From an uncultured Hyphomicrobium sp. (GTDB lineage: Bacteria; Pseudomonadota; Alphaproteobacteria; Rhizobiales; Hyphomicrobiaceae): a DNA stretch of 64,000 bases. The stretch covers positions 95,207 to 159,206 of the forward strand of contig CAKTFJ010000005.1 of the NCBI GenBank assembly GCA_934555825.1, in the 5' to 3' direction. The position numbers and the translations under genes were made by a program. Positions 35,823 through 45,374 of the stretch are shown in pieces; the stretch's first letter is position 1, and each line of letters starts with the position of its first letter. The notes beneath the pieces are model-generated. The model made no database searches. It was not told the origin of the DNA and saw only the letters and a program-made list of their open reading frames with translations.

Positions 35823-37058
35823 ATGAAGTGTGGCGTCTATCTTGCCGTTCTGACCGTCATCCTATGGGCCGCTCCAGTCGGGCAGGCGCAGGATGACGAA
35901 GCCTATCGCCTTGGCGTGCAAGACCGGGTGCGTATCCATGTCCACGAGTGGCCTGTTCTAACGGGGGAGTTCCCCGTTGGTGCCAACGGCGCCCTCGTTC
36001 TGCCTATGCTCGGCAACATCCCAGCCGAAGGGCTTTTACCTTCCGAGTTGGCTGCTGAGATCGGAAATCGACTGCAGGCCAAGGCCGAGCTGAGCGCGGC
36101 ACCAGACACGACCGTGGACATCGCTCAATACCGTCCATTCTACATTCTCGGCGGTGTCGAGCGGCCAGGCGAGTATGCCTACAGGCCGGGAATGATGATC
36201 GTGAATGCGGTTGCGATCGCCGGAGGCATTTATCGCCCGGTGCGAACCTCGGATTGGGGGTTTGAAAGGGACGCCATCACAGGGCGGGGCGACTTGCGGC
36301 TTGCCGCCGTGAAGCGTGATGAGCTGAGCGCAAAAGAGTTTCGGCTCAAGGCGGAGGCTGAGGGCCTGGAAGTGTTTCCAGAGGTACCGGAAAGCCTGTC
36401 GCGTGCCGCAATGCGGTTCGTAGATGAGGAGCGTCTTCTCTTCAACGCGCGTCTCCAACAATACCGCAAGCAATACGATGCGCTCGGTGAAACGGTCACC
36501 TTGATCGAGGGTGAGATCAAAAGCCTCGAGGGGCAGCTGGAGGCTGCGGGCAAGCAGCGGGAATCCATTGCCAGGGAACTCAACGACACGCGAGACCTCG
36601 TCGCGCGGAAACTCGCGCCGTTGCCGCGCATCCTGCCGATCGAGCGGACGCTCGCTCAAATCGAGCGAGAGCAGAAAGAGATCCATACCGCCATCATGCG
36701 GGCCCGCCAGCAGATCAATGCGACCAAGATACAGCGAGACACTTTGACGGAAGAACGCCGCAGCACGGCTGTTTCGGAGCTGCAGGTTCTCAAAGTCGAA
36801 AGGGAGGAGCTTGATGAGCGGGTCGAAACTGCGACGCGACTGATTGCGGGATCCGGCATTGCGTCTTCTACGCAGCACAAGGTTGGCGAGGTCGATCCAA
36901 CGCCGAGTTTCGTCATCGTCCGTCGTCGGGGCGGAGCTGTATCAGAGTTCAAGGCTGAGGAAACGACGGCGCTTCAGCCCGGAGACGTCGTGAAAGTCTT
37001 TCGTCCCCAGGATGTCGGCAACTCGGATCGTTCACAGGCGCCTGGCGCCGTCAGATGA
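35823..37058 (+). CDS. Polysaccharide export protein, ExoF-like
   Basis: 411 residues from the ATG at 35823, chosen because GGGAGCGAAG lies upstream and a signal peptide follows (MKCGVYLAVLTVILWAAPVGQAQ). The poly-export domain is YRLGVQDRVRIHVHEWPVLTGEFPVGANG..., followed by an SLBB-like segment (FYILGGVERPGEYAYRPGMMIVNAVAIAGG). A long helical hairpin occupies about 205-345 (LQQYRKQYDALGETVTLIEGEIKSLEGQL...). No lipobox cysteine, unlike Wza, so it is an ExoF-type periplasmic/outer-membrane component. The C-terminus returns to a beta-rich domain (PSFVIVRRRGGAVSEF). Confidence 0.87.
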   Translation: MKCGVYLAVLTVILWAAPVGQAQDDEAYRLGVQDRVRIHVHEWPVLTGEFPVGANGALVLPMLGNIPAEGLLPSELAAEIGNRLQAKAELSAAPDTTVDIAQYRPFYILGGVERPGEYAYRPGMMIVNAVAIAGGIYRPVRTSDWGFERDAITGRGDLRLAAVKRDELSAKEFRLKAEAEGLEVFPEVPESLSRAAMRFVDEERLLFNARLQQYRKQYDALGETVTLIEGEIKSLEGQLEAAGKQRESIARELNDTRDLVARKLAPLPRILPIERTLAQIEREQKEIHTAIMRARQQINATKIQRDTLTEERRSTAVSELQVLKVEREELDERVETATRLIAGSGIASSTQHKVGEVDPTPSFVIVRRRGGAVSEFKAEETTALQPGDVVKVFRPQDVGNSDRSQAPGAVR

Positions 37059-37324
37059 GCCTCCGGCCTCCGGGCGGCCGAACGGGAAGAACTCCGAGAT
37101 GTGGCTGCGGGCACGTTTTCCGGGGACTCATTCGAAGGCGGGTCAATGAGGCTGGTTCGGCAGGTGCGGGGTCCTGAGCCGGAGGGAAAGACGCTCTCGC
37201 AGTCGCCCCGGGAGGGGCGTGATGCGGAATCGATATGGCTAATACTCAAATTAGTAAATTAAACGTTGAAAACTGTCCCATAGTCCCCTAAACGACTCTT
37301 AACGTTCGAGTTTTGTGCGTCACC

Positions 37325-38797
37325 ATGTTTTCCGTAACGCGTATAAGACCTTCTAGGGATGGCTTGAACCCCGTTCTCGCGGGATCGTTCAACGCTAGGC
37401 CTGCCGTTGCGCGTCGGCGTGTGACCACGTCTTTGGGGCGGGTCAGAGCTACGCTGGTCGTCTCTGACGCATGCTCGGTGCTGTTCTCCGCGCTCGTCAC
37501 AAAGATTTTCTATCTCGACCTGATCCTCGCGACCGGCCAGCCTTTGCTGCCCTACGTTCTGGTTGGGCTTTCGCTCGCCGCGATCCTTGTTCCGTTCTAT
37601 GAGCAGATGGATCTCTACCGAGACGAGGTCATCGTTTCACCGCTGATTGGCTTCGGAAAGGTCTGGGGTGGCCTCGCGCTCTCCTTCCTCGTGACGCTCG
37701 GTCTGCTCTACACACTTAAAGTCGCAGAAGATTTTTCGCGCGTTTGGATTTTCGCGTGGTTCGCGGTTTCGGCCGCGATGGTCGTTTATGCGCGGTCTCG
37801 GTGCTTGGCGTGGCTCAGGAGCAAAGCGTGGAGCGGGCAGATTTGCTACCGCGTGGCATTGGTCGGCACGGCCGAGCACATGTTGAAAATCGAGGCGCAT
37901 CTCGCATCGTCGTGCCCGCTGAGCGAAGTCGGCGGTAAGTACCTCGTCGGTACTGCCAACGATTGTTCGGCGTTCGACGGAAATCTAGATACTCTGCACC
38001 GTGAGATGATGGGCGGAGCGTATGATCGCGTCATCATCTGTGTGCCATCCAGCGAGCACGCTCTGTTGTGTGCGACGACGCGGAGTTTGGCCTCCTTCTC
38101 CGCCGAATTGCTTCTTTGCACGGATATGAGCGAGTACCCGGTCGCGGTGAGTGGATCGCGAGCGATCGGAAGCGTGCGCATGGATGTGGTGAATGTCGTG
38201 CCGCCCTCCGAGCGCTCTCATCTTTTGAAAGCGTTGCTCGACCGTGTGTTAGCTACGGTGGGCGTCGTTATCCTCGCGCCTTTGTTGGCGGTGGTTGCAA
38301 TCGCGATCAAGCTCGACAGTCCAGGCCCCGTATTTTTCGTCCAACGTCGCTATGGACAGAACAACAAGATCTTCGGGATCATCAAGTTTCGCACGATGCA
38401 CGTTGCGGATGATGGGCCGGTGATACGCCAAGCTCAGCGCAACGATCCGAGGGTCACGCGCGTCGGCCGGTTTCTCCGCCGTACGAGCATCGACGAGCTG
38501 CCGCAACTCTTCAACGTGCTGTTGGGAGATATGTCGATCGTAGGTCCTCGCCCACACGCGATTGCCCACGACGATGCTTTCGAACTCGAACTGGATCTTT
38601 TTGCAAGGCGCCGGCGCGTTCGTCCGGGAATAACCGGCTGGTCGCAGGTGAATGGGTTCCGGGGCGAAACGCCGACGACTGAGTCTGTGCGCCAGCGGAT
38701 GGAGTATGACCTCTACTACATCCAGAACTGGTCGATTTGGCTGGATCTGGAGATCATCGCGCGAACGGTGCTGGTTGTTGGCAGAGGGGCCTACTGA
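37325..38797 (+). CDS. Undecaprenyl-phosphate sugar phosphotransferase (WcaJ/ExoY-like)
   Basis: 490-residue PHPT enzyme that starts the repeat unit by moving a sugar-1-phosphate onto undecaprenyl phosphate. Four or so N-terminal membrane segments, a CoA-binding-like Rossmann domain ([20 protein letters not shown]), and a C-terminal bacterial-transferase domain from about residue 302. That domain holds the membrane hairpin [49 protein letters not shown] and VGPRP, then [11 protein letters not shown]. Start at ATG 37325; an upstream TTG is possible. The sugar (Glc or Gal likely) is not determinable. Confidence 0.93.
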   Translation: MFSVTRIRPSRDGLNPVLAGSFNARPAVARRRVTTSLGRVRATLVVSDACSVLFSALVTKIFYLDLILATGQPLLPYVLVGLSLAAILVPFYEQMDLYRDEVIVSPLIGFGKVWGGLALSFLVTLGLLYTLKVAEDFSRVWIFAWFAVSAAMVVYARSRCLAWLRSKAWSGQICYRVALVGTAEHMLKIEAHLASSCPLSEVGGKYLVGTANDCSAFDGNLDTLHREMMGGAYDRVIICVPSSEHALLCATTRSLASFSAELLLCTDMSEYPVAVSGSRAIGSVRMDVVNVVPPSERSHLLKALLDRVLATVGVVILAPLLAVVAIAIKLDSPGPVFFVQRRYGQNNKIFGIIKFRTMHVADDGPVIRQAQRNDPRVTRVGRFLRRTSIDELPQLFNVLLGDMSIVGPRPHAIAHDDAFELELDLFARRRRVRPGITGWSQVNGFRGETPTTESVRQRMEYDLYYIQNWSIWLDLEIIARTVLVVGRGAY

Positions 38798-38895
38798 GCC
38801 CGGTTTCACATAGCGATCAATCGCCGTCAGGTGAGCCATTGCTACGATTGAGTGCCTTACTTCTTCGGCCTCGCGCCCCGACCGCGGCATCGCTC

Positions 38896-40101
38896 TCAAG
38901 CGTCAACCACCTCTGCAAATAGCTTACGCAAGCCCGCTGCGTTGCGATTCACGTCGTGGGTTTGGAGAACGCGACGGCGCCCTTCCTGTCCCATTTCCAT
39001 CAGTTTGGAGGATGGCGTCTCAAGCGCTGCGATCATGGCGCGTTCGATTTCTTCGATTGAGCCCGCCGGAACGAGCCAGCCACAGCTGTCGTCCACCAGC
39101 TCCGGTATGCCGGCTATGTAGGTCGAGATGACCGGTCGGCCCATGGCGAATGCCTCCATGATCGCAACCGGCAGCCCCTCGGCGAAGCTTGGTAGTAGAA
39201 ACGCGCGGGCTTGGCCGAGCGTTTGGCGCACCTCGACGTTGCTTTTCCAGCCCATGAGGATGACGTGATCGCTCATGCCGAGGCGATGAATCGCTTCTTC
39301 TATCGCGTCACGGTTTTCGCCATCACCAATCAGCAGAACGCGGACCTGCGGATACCTATGGGCGACCCGGCTCGTCGCCTCAACGATCAGGACCTGCGCC
39401 TTATGTCGAGAGAAGCGGCCTACGCATACGAAAGTGGAGTTGTCATCGAACGGTGTCGTGCTGGGTGTGAACGTGTCCGCATCCACGCCGCAACGCACGA
39501 TCTTCAGCTTGCTCCAGACATCGATCCCGGCAGCGCTGGCCAACTGCGCCCGGCAATAGTTCGAGATCGCAGCAACAAAGCGTGCCCGAACGATTTTTTC
39601 ACGAAGCGATAAGCTTACGGTGTTTTCAAAGTCATCGGGGCCGTGGACCGTAAAGCTGAAGCTCGGTCCGCCAAACCTCTCGGATAACAGAGCGACGGCT
39701 GCGGAGTTGGCGGCGAAATGCGTGTGGAGGTGCTGGATGTTGTCTTGCTTGGTTCGTCTCTTGAGAGATGCCGCCTCCAATAGATACGCGCAGTGGCGCA
39801 CGAATCCGCCCCCGGCGTTGCGGACCAGACGTTGCCACGTCCCAAGTGCGCGCAGAAAACCAGCAGGGTTGGATATCGCTTCGGCGATGAAGTCGAAGAT
39901 TAGTGCCGACGTCCGTCCCGTAAGAATGTAGCGCGTACGTCTCTGCTCGCTCTTATCGTTTTCGTCGACAAGAGGTTGATGCCATTGCCGAATGGCGTAA
40001 CGCTCGATCTCGACACCCTGTGCCTCTAGCGCCTGTATTTCATCGCGAATGAAGGTCGTGCTGGTCATGGGATAGGAATTCATAAAGTAACCGATCTTCA
40101 T
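38896..40101 (-). CDS. Family 4 glycosyltransferase
   Basis: 401-residue GT-B enzyme. N-terminal Rossmann domain MKIGYFMNSYPMTSTTFIRDEIQALEAQG, acceptor region HLHTHFAANSAAVALL, then C-terminal GT4 motif FLLPSFAEGLPVAIMEAFAMGRPVISTYIAGIPELV, with the Glu of the EX7E element in AEGLPVAIME. VCVGRFSRHKAQVLI and VRVLLIGDGENRD are typical. Convergent with the WcaJ-like gene. Confidence 0.93.
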   Translation of the reverse strand: MKIGYFMNSYPMTSTTFIRDEIQALEAQGVEIERYAIRQWHQPLVDENDKSEQRRTRYILTGRTSALIFDFIAEAISNPAGFLRALGTWQRLVRNAGGGFVRHCAYLLEAASLKRRTKQDNIQHLHTHFAANSAAVALLSERFGGPSFSFTVHGPDDFENTVSLSLREKIVRARFVAAISNYCRAQLASAAGIDVWSKLKIVRCGVDADTFTPSTTPFDDNSTFVCVGRFSRHKAQVLIVEATSRVAHRYPQVRVLLIGDGENRDAIEEAIHRLGMSDHVILMGWKSNVEVRQTLGQARAFLLPSFAEGLPVAIMEAFAMGRPVISTYIAGIPELVDDSCGWLVPAGSIEEIERAMIAALETPSSKLMEMGQEGRRRVLQTHDVNRNAAGLRKLFAEVVDA

Positions 40102-40357
40102 TCGTCAGTTCTCCGGCGAAACACGATCTGAGTGGTTGCTGCCTGATCGGCCAGGAGCAGCATATCGAGCTACTTCGACACCTTTAGCCTGAGTGGCTAG
40201 ACACACGTGCGGGGTACCGTTCTGCTTATTCACATGTGGTCGTGAGCGGAGGTCCCAGCGTGGCATCTGAGCGTTTGGCGCAATAGCACTGCCGGAGTTC
40301 CTTGTTGATGCTCGGATGAAAATCATCCTCTCCGCTGGAGAGCTTTCGGTCGGGGGA

Positions 40358-42226
40358 TCAGGACTGAAGATCACGGCGGTTCGCTGCAATCAAGATTTTG
40401 TCCATCGCATTCATTCGCCCACGCGCATCCTCCCCAAGACAGTCGGCGATGTCTTCGGCCGGCATGGCATCAGCCTCGAGCAGGCGGCCCATGCGAACGG
40501 GAAGGCGCCGCACATCGATGCCGGCATGCCAGCACGTTCGAGCCAAGCTTGCATGACCGTGGTAATCGGGAGTGCAGTCGAACATACCAAGTGCGGCGAG
40601 TTCAGGCACAAGCTGATAGGTTTCCGCATAGGTGCGCATCACGTCGGGGGTGCCAATGGCGAGTTGGTCACCGATTATTGGATGGGTGTACTGATGTCCA
40701 AATCCGATGTCGGCGTAGATCACGGGGCCGGTTGTCGCCCTCATGAGATCCGACCATGCGAATGCGGAGAGACCAAGTTCCTTATCGGGGCGAATGCGCA
40801 GCACCAGCTCAAATTCGGCTTGGCGTTTGCCCACTAGCTCGTGAGCAGCAGAAATCTTGTAGTGCAGTTTTCTGCTGTTGGGCCAATTGGCGAAGCGGTC
40901 GGCGGTATCGTCTTCGACCACGACGTCGTCCGTCTCGTAGTAGTCACAAAGGTCGGCTTTGGAGACTTCGCCATTTTGGCTAAGGCGAGCGAACAGATTG
41001 GGATAGCGGGATATCGCCTCGGTCAGCCCTATACGCTGTACCTGCTCGCGATACGCGGAGCAGAACTCTTGCCCGGAAAACGGCAGAAAGGCGCGATGGG
41101 GCTCCGCACCGGAGCGGCCTATGAGCTTCCACGTGTGAACGAAGACGTGGCAATCGGCTCCTTGAAGGATCGTTCGGCGCCAGGAAGGAAGGGCGCGCCG
41201 ATAGCCACGCAACTGCCCGGATACGCACACCGCTATGCGAGGCTGGCGACGACCCAGTTTCAGAAAGGGCATTTTTTGCCCGCTTAGCGCGCGTACAGCG
41301 TTGATCGCTTGCCAATGTTTGGAATCCAGACGACGTGCCGCGCGTTCCGCGCCGTTGTGTTCGTGTTTGCGTAAAACAGACCACTGTCGTCCTTGCGCTT
41401 TTGCGTGGTCCTGTAACAACGGTGTGTTGGTCTCGAGCCCGAGCGCCATGGCGCGCAGCGAAAGCGAGCGGATCGCAGCGATATCGCTCTCCGACCGGGC
41501 TTCCCCGCTGTCGCTCGCGTGCAGAGCGTCGATGATCGTGGGAAGTAGGAGATCGAGCGTCCGGCTTTTTGTGATCCAATGGAAGAGGATGATCTGCCAG
41601 GGCGCGTATCGGAGGGCGATTTCTTCAGATGAACTTGACTTCAACAGCTGGTCGATGTCGTTGACGTTGTCTCGAAAGTTTTCCTGATCGAACGCCCAAT
41701 TATAAGGCAGCGAAAAATGTGGGCGTGTGAGATGAGGCAGCAGTTGCGTATGCCATCGAGAGATTTCGGCTCGGTAGGGCCATCCTTTCAGATGCTGGCG
41801 CAATAGGAGAACCATAAGAAGAAAGCTGGGTGAGCGATCACCTTCTTCCCAAAGGGAGGAGAGGGTCGATTGCAATGCCGCAGCCGACATTTCTAGTGCA
41901 TCTTCGATCCTGGCGGAGTGGCTGCTGGCGATGCGAGCATGTAGGGCGGGCGCAGCGTCGGGTGTTGCGCGCTGAAGGACGAGGTTTCTGTAGAGCGCGA
42001 CGCGTCGTTGCTCCGGCCACTCGGCCAAAAGGGATGGGTTCAACAAGGCCGCGAACGCGGCTCGGGAAGCGGCCTGAAAGACATCGTCCTGTTGTTCGGG
42101 GCTGAGGAGATGGGGCTCCAGGACAGCCAAAGCTTCCGCTATTTTTCCCTCTTCCTCGAAATCCAGCGCGACGCGGACAGGATCATCAAACGAGCTCGGT
42201 TTGGGTTCGTTGTGCGTCGTGCTCAT
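40358..42226 (-). CDS. Unrecognised 622-residue protein with a glycosyltransferase-like C-terminal half
   Basis: Helical, TPR-like N-terminal half (ALDFEEEGKIAEALAVLEPHLLSPEQQDDVFQAASRAAF) with no known family. The C-terminal half has a GT-A-like start, RIAVCVSGQLRGYRRALPSW, then GADCHVFVHTWKLIG and LVLRIRPDKELG, patterns seen in poorly described glycosyltransferase-like proteins of capsule loci. The start is the ATG at 42226; an in-frame GTG at 42229 is alternative. Lies within the exopolysaccharide locus, so a sugar-transfer role is likely but unproven. Confidence 0.6.
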   Translation of the reverse strand: MSTTHNEPKPSSFDDPVRVALDFEEEGKIAEALAVLEPHLLSPEQQDDVFQAASRAAFAALLNPSLLAEWPEQRRVALYRNLVLQRATPDAAPALHARIASSHSARIEDALEMSAAALQSTLSSLWEEGDRSPSFLLMVLLLRQHLKGWPYRAEISRWHTQLLPHLTRPHFSLPYNWAFDQENFRDNVNDIDQLLKSSSSEEIALRYAPWQIILFHWITKSRTLDLLLPTIIDALHASDSGEARSESDIAAIRSLSLRAMALGLETNTPLLQDHAKAQGRQWSVLRKHEHNGAERAARRLDSKHWQAINAVRALSGQKMPFLKLGRRQPRIAVCVSGQLRGYRRALPSWRRTILQGADCHVFVHTWKLIGRSGAEPHRAFLPFSGQEFCSAYREQVQRIGLTEAISRYPNLFARLSQNGEVSKADLCDYYETDDVVVEDDTADRFANWPNSRKLHYKISAAHELVGKRQAEFELVLRIRPDKELGLSAFAWSDLMRATTGPVIYADIGFGHQYTHPIIGDQLAIGTPDVMRTYAETYQLVPELAALGMFDCTPDYHGHASLARTCWHAGIDVRRLPVRMGRLLEADAMPAEDIADCLGEDARGRMNAMDKILIAANRRDLQS

Positions 42227-42400
42227 CACGTTGACCAAATTTACGATAGAGAGGGCTTATTCTGGCATCCGTGCGCTAAAGTGCGGTGCGCGAAAAAACC
42301 ATGGCAGGCTTCGGCTTGTTGTAGCGGTTTGCCGCCGGCGCCCAGTGGTTAAAAGAAATTCATCAGTTAGCATTGTTCCTGCGACATCGATAACAAGCGT

Positions 42401-43084
42401 ATGCAAAGAAATCTGTCAAACCGTGAACATTGCCCTTGGCCCTTAGGTGTCGATCTCAAGCCGTTCGACGCGCTTCTTTTCGATCTTGACGGGACATTGG
42501 TGAATACGATGTCTCTTCACGGGCGCGCATACAGCCTGGCTTTTGAGGCATTCGGCTACCGCCTGCGGGAAGAGGATTTCCTTGCTCACGTCGGCCCACC
42601 GGCCAGGGTTGCCATTGCGGCGTTTGCGGCGGCTGCGGGGATGGGGGTGCTCGACGAGCCTATGATCGGTCTGATCCATGGGGAGAAGAAGAGGTTCTTC
42701 GATCGTATCCTTGCCGAGGAGAAGCCGGAAGCTCTGGCTGCGTCGAAATTTCTTGGCGATCCGGAGCACGGCAAGCGTATGGCAGTTGTGTCCTCGGGCA
42801 ATCGCGAAGGCGTCGAGGCGATCCTTCGCAGAATGGAATGGGACAGGTTTTTCGATGTCGTCGTGAGCGGCGATGACACGGACCGGGGGAAGCCGGCGCC
42901 TGATCCCTATCTGCAAGCGGCCACGGCTTTGGGTGTGCCCGCCGCGCGCTGCCTTGTATTCGAGGATACCGAGGCGGGAATTCAGTCCGCTACCGCAGCA
43001 GGGATGAGTGTTATCGACGTGACGCGTCCCGGCGCGGCGAGCTTTGTGTCGGTTGATCGTGAGCGGCAGGCCAATGCTCAGTGA
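42401..43084 (+). CDS. HAD-superfamily phosphatase/phosphoglucomutase-like protein
   Basis: 227-residue HAD hydrolase. Motif I LLFDLDGTLVNT has Asp28 and Asp30; a helical cap (FFDRILAEEKPEALAA) follows; motif II is VVSSGNREGV, motif III lysine is in RGKPAPDPYL, motif IV VFEDTEAGIQSA. Resembles beta-phosphoglucomutase or sugar/glycerol phosphatases. The next gene starts inside its end (11-base overlap), so the pair is co-translated. First gene of a HAD-kinase-nucleotidyltransferase cassette. Confidence 0.88.
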   Translation: MQRNLSNREHCPWPLGVDLKPFDALLFDLDGTLVNTMSLHGRAYSLAFEAFGYRLREEDFLAHVGPPARVAIAAFAAAAGMGVLDEPMIGLIHGEKKRFFDRILAEEKPEALAASKFLGDPEHGKRMAVVSSGNREGVEAILRRMEWDRFFDVVVSGDDTDRGKPAPDPYLQAATALGVPAARCLVFEDTEAGIQSATAAGMSVIDVTRPGAASFVSVDRERQANAQ

Positions 43085-44000
43085 GCTCGAGAATGTCGGT
43101 TCTCGCCACCCTGCGCTACGGAAATACCGGGATACCTTTCTCCTTTCCGGCTTTTCTGGCGCGACAGTCGCCCTGGTTCTGGATCAGGAAAAACCATTCG
43201 TTCGCAAGGCTTCTAATCGTCAAGAAGGCAACGTCTCGCTCAAGGAACAAGCGCTCCGGCAGCAGGAATTGGCCAAGCTTGTGGCCGGTTGCGCTTCGAT
43301 GCCGGAAGTCCTCGACATTGGCGAGTGCGAGGGCCTCCTGTATTTTGATATGCCATTCATTCCGTCCCGCGATGCCGTGAATTTTCTTTCCCACGGGACG
43401 TTCGATAGCATCATGGAATTTTCCGATCGTCTTGAGAGGCTGTTAGAGCGGCTTGCGAGTGCGCCTCCGGTTGGAGATCATCCGCTTCCGCCTTCGAAAT
43501 CACTCGTCGTCGATAAATTGGAGCAAATTCGCGAAAGGACATCCGCGCAATTTGCGTCTGTTCTGGCTCCTCTGCAGTCGGCCGTGGATTTGCTGGATGA
43601 TCTGGTGCCGGGCGGGCATCCTACTGCAGCACATGGCGATCTCACTTTCGAAAACATTCTGGTGGATCGAACAGGCGGCTTGTGGTTGATCGATACGATC
43701 CCGTCACCGTTCGATCACTACTGGATCGACTGGTCCAAGATTTTTCAGGAATGCGAGGGACTGTGGCACGCTCATCGGGGCCGTCCACTCGCGCGTGGCG
43801 TGACATGGTGGTTACGTGAACGCATGCTCGGCGTTGCTACGCGACTCGCGCCTGACTATGTGTCTCGCCATTACATACTTCTCGGGTTGACGTTCGCTCG
43901 AATACTCCCTTATGCGAAGACTGATGCGGATCGTGCCTTTGTGGCAAAACGCGTAGCGGAATGCGGTCAGGCAGCACTGGAACCGATGCAAGCGAGGTGA
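43074..44000 (+). CDS. Phosphotransferase (APH/choline-kinase-like)
   Basis: 308 residues from the ATG at 43074, which overlaps the preceding HAD gene. Aminoglycoside-phosphotransferase/choline-kinase fold: nucleotide-side segment SGFSGATVALVLDQEKPFVRKAS, catalytic loop AAHGDLTFENILVD (His187-Gly-Asp189, Asn194) and metal-binding Asp207 in LWLIDTIPS. It probably phosphorylates a small alcohol or sugar that the next gene activates. Substrate unknown; antibiotic resistance is unlikely in this setting. Confidence 0.8.
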   Translation: MLSELENVGSRHPALRKYRDTFLLSGFSGATVALVLDQEKPFVRKASNRQEGNVSLKEQALRQQELAKLVAGCASMPEVLDIGECEGLLYFDMPFIPSRDAVNFLSHGTFDSIMEFSDRLERLLERLASAPPVGDHPLPPSKSLVVDKLEQIRERTSAQFASVLAPLQSAVDLLDDLVPGGHPTAAHGDLTFENILVDRTGGLWLIDTIPSPFDHYWIDWSKIFQECEGLWHAHRGRPLARGVTWWLRERMLGVATRLAPDYVSRHYILLGLTFARILPYAKTDADRAFVAKRVAECGQAALEPMQAR

Positions 44001-44004
44001 AGTC

Positions 44005-45057
44005 ATGCGTATCATCGTTCCGTGTGCGGGCCGATCGTCACGCTTTCCTGATATGCCGCCGAAATGGATGCTTCCGGACCGCGACGGCCTGCCGATGGTC
44101 TATAGGGCTGTCGCTGGGCTCGGCGTTCCTGCGGACGATCTCATCTTTACCATCCTCAGAGAGCAAGATGAGAGGTTCGGCGCAAGAGAGGGGCTGCGCG
44201 CCGCCTTTGGGCGCGAGATGAACTGCGTCGTGCTTGACGAGCCGACCCGAAGCCAGTCGGAGACGGTCGTACAAACGATCCGTTATGCGGGCGTTGAGGG
44301 CCCGTTCATGGTTAAGGACAGCGATAATTATTTTGAGACGGGGCGCCTTCCGACCAACGCAAATTGTGTTTGCGTTGCGTCCTTGAGCGCATTCAGTCAG
44401 ATCAATCCGCAGAATAAGAGCTATGTCCTGGTCGACCAGGAGGACGTAATCGTAAACTTCCGAGAGAAGCAGGTCATTTCAGATCTGTTCAGTGTCGGAG
44501 GCTACTGTTTCGCCAACACCTCGGATTTTCTCTCGGCGTACGACGCGCTCACCGCGCAGGTGCCGCTTTCGGCAGGTGAACTCTACATTTCGGAGATCAT
44601 CAGCTACCTCGCGATGAATGGGCACGTCTTCCGGATCAAGAGGATTGAGAAGTATCAGGATTGGGGGACAGTGCATGAGTGGCGAGACTATCTGAAGAAG
44701 CACCGGGTGTTCTTCGTCAGTATCGACGGCTTTTTGTTGGAGCAGGGTTCACCGTATTTCAAGCCTCGTTTCGAGGACGTCAAACCTCATCCGATCGCGC
44801 TTGAGGCCGTGCGGACTCTGATCGCCGAAAATCAAACGATTATCTATCTTTCGATCCGCTCGCCCGAACTGGAAGCACTTACACGCAAACAGCTGGCCGA
44901 TCTCGGGTTGCCCGATGGGCCGATACAATTCGGATGCGACCTCGCCCAATGGGTCCTACTGACGTCGCCTCATCCTAGCCAGCCTTTCGAAACGGGACGG
45001 TCCATCGAGTGCGCTCCTGACGATCCGAATATGATTGAGAAGCTTCGGATTGGCTGA
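44005..45057 (+). CDS. Nucleotidyltransferase fused to a degenerate HAD domain
   Basis: 350 residues. N-terminal MobA-like/NTP-transferase domain (1-230) with IIVPCAGRSSRF, PPKWMLPD, metal-binding VKDSDNYFE (Asp105, Asp107) and YQDWGTVHEW. The C-terminal part (235-350) has HAD shape: FFVSIDGFLLEQG corresponds to motif I, but the nucleophilic Asp is Ser239; IIYLSIRSPELEALTRKQLADLGLP matches motif II. The HAD part is therefore probably structural or inactive. It begins four bases after the kinase stop. The product is likely an NDP-activated small group for decorating the polysaccharide. Confidence 0.78.
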   Translation: MRIIVPCAGRSSRFPDMPPKWMLPDRDGLPMVYRAVAGLGVPADDLIFTILREQDERFGAREGLRAAFGREMNCVVLDEPTRSQSETVVQTIRYAGVEGPFMVKDSDNYFETGRLPTNANCVCVASLSAFSQINPQNKSYVLVDQEDVIVNFREKQVISDLFSVGGYCFANTSDFLSAYDALTAQVPLSAGELYISEIISYLAMNGHVFRIKRIEKYQDWGTVHEWRDYLKKHRVFFVSIDGFLLEQGSPYFKPRFEDVKPHPIALEAVRTLIAENQTIIYLSIRSPELEALTRKQLADLGLPDGPIQFGCDLAQWVLLTSPHPSQPFETGRSIECAPDDPNMIEKLRIG

Positions 45058-45374
45058 CGAGACACCGAGGATCAGCTAGAAGGCCGCTCGCTGAACTGCT
45101 GTCGTCGGCTGGTGCTCGCGTGCGCTTGAGGTGTGAGTGTGTCAACGCGATAGGGTCTGCGACCTGGGCCGCTAGAGGCGTGGACGACCGTCGCGCGGCC
45201 TTCGCAAACGTGAGGCACCACTCCAATTACCACGTTGATCTCCGACTCTTGTCTGCTTGGCGGCTTCTCGGTAATTTCCCCCCGAAATCGTTTTCCTGAA
45301 GGATTGCAAGCGGATCGCCGGGAAAATCCCGTAAAATTCCGCTCCTTCCAAATGATCGGATGTAGTCGGACGTA
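45058..45374. other. Intergenic region inside the exopolysaccharide locus
   Basis: 317 bases between the nucleotidyltransferase and methyltransferase genes. No supported gene; a minus-strand open frame has no family resemblance. It contains a small perfect inverted repeat, CGGGA-AAA-TCCCG at 45319-45331, 44 bases upstream of the methyltransferase start. Confidence 0.5.

Noticed and set aside
35823..37058. Assignment as a Wza-type outer-membrane lipoprotein
   Set aside because: No lipobox cysteine at the signal cleavage site, and the helical hairpin fits ExoF-like proteins better.
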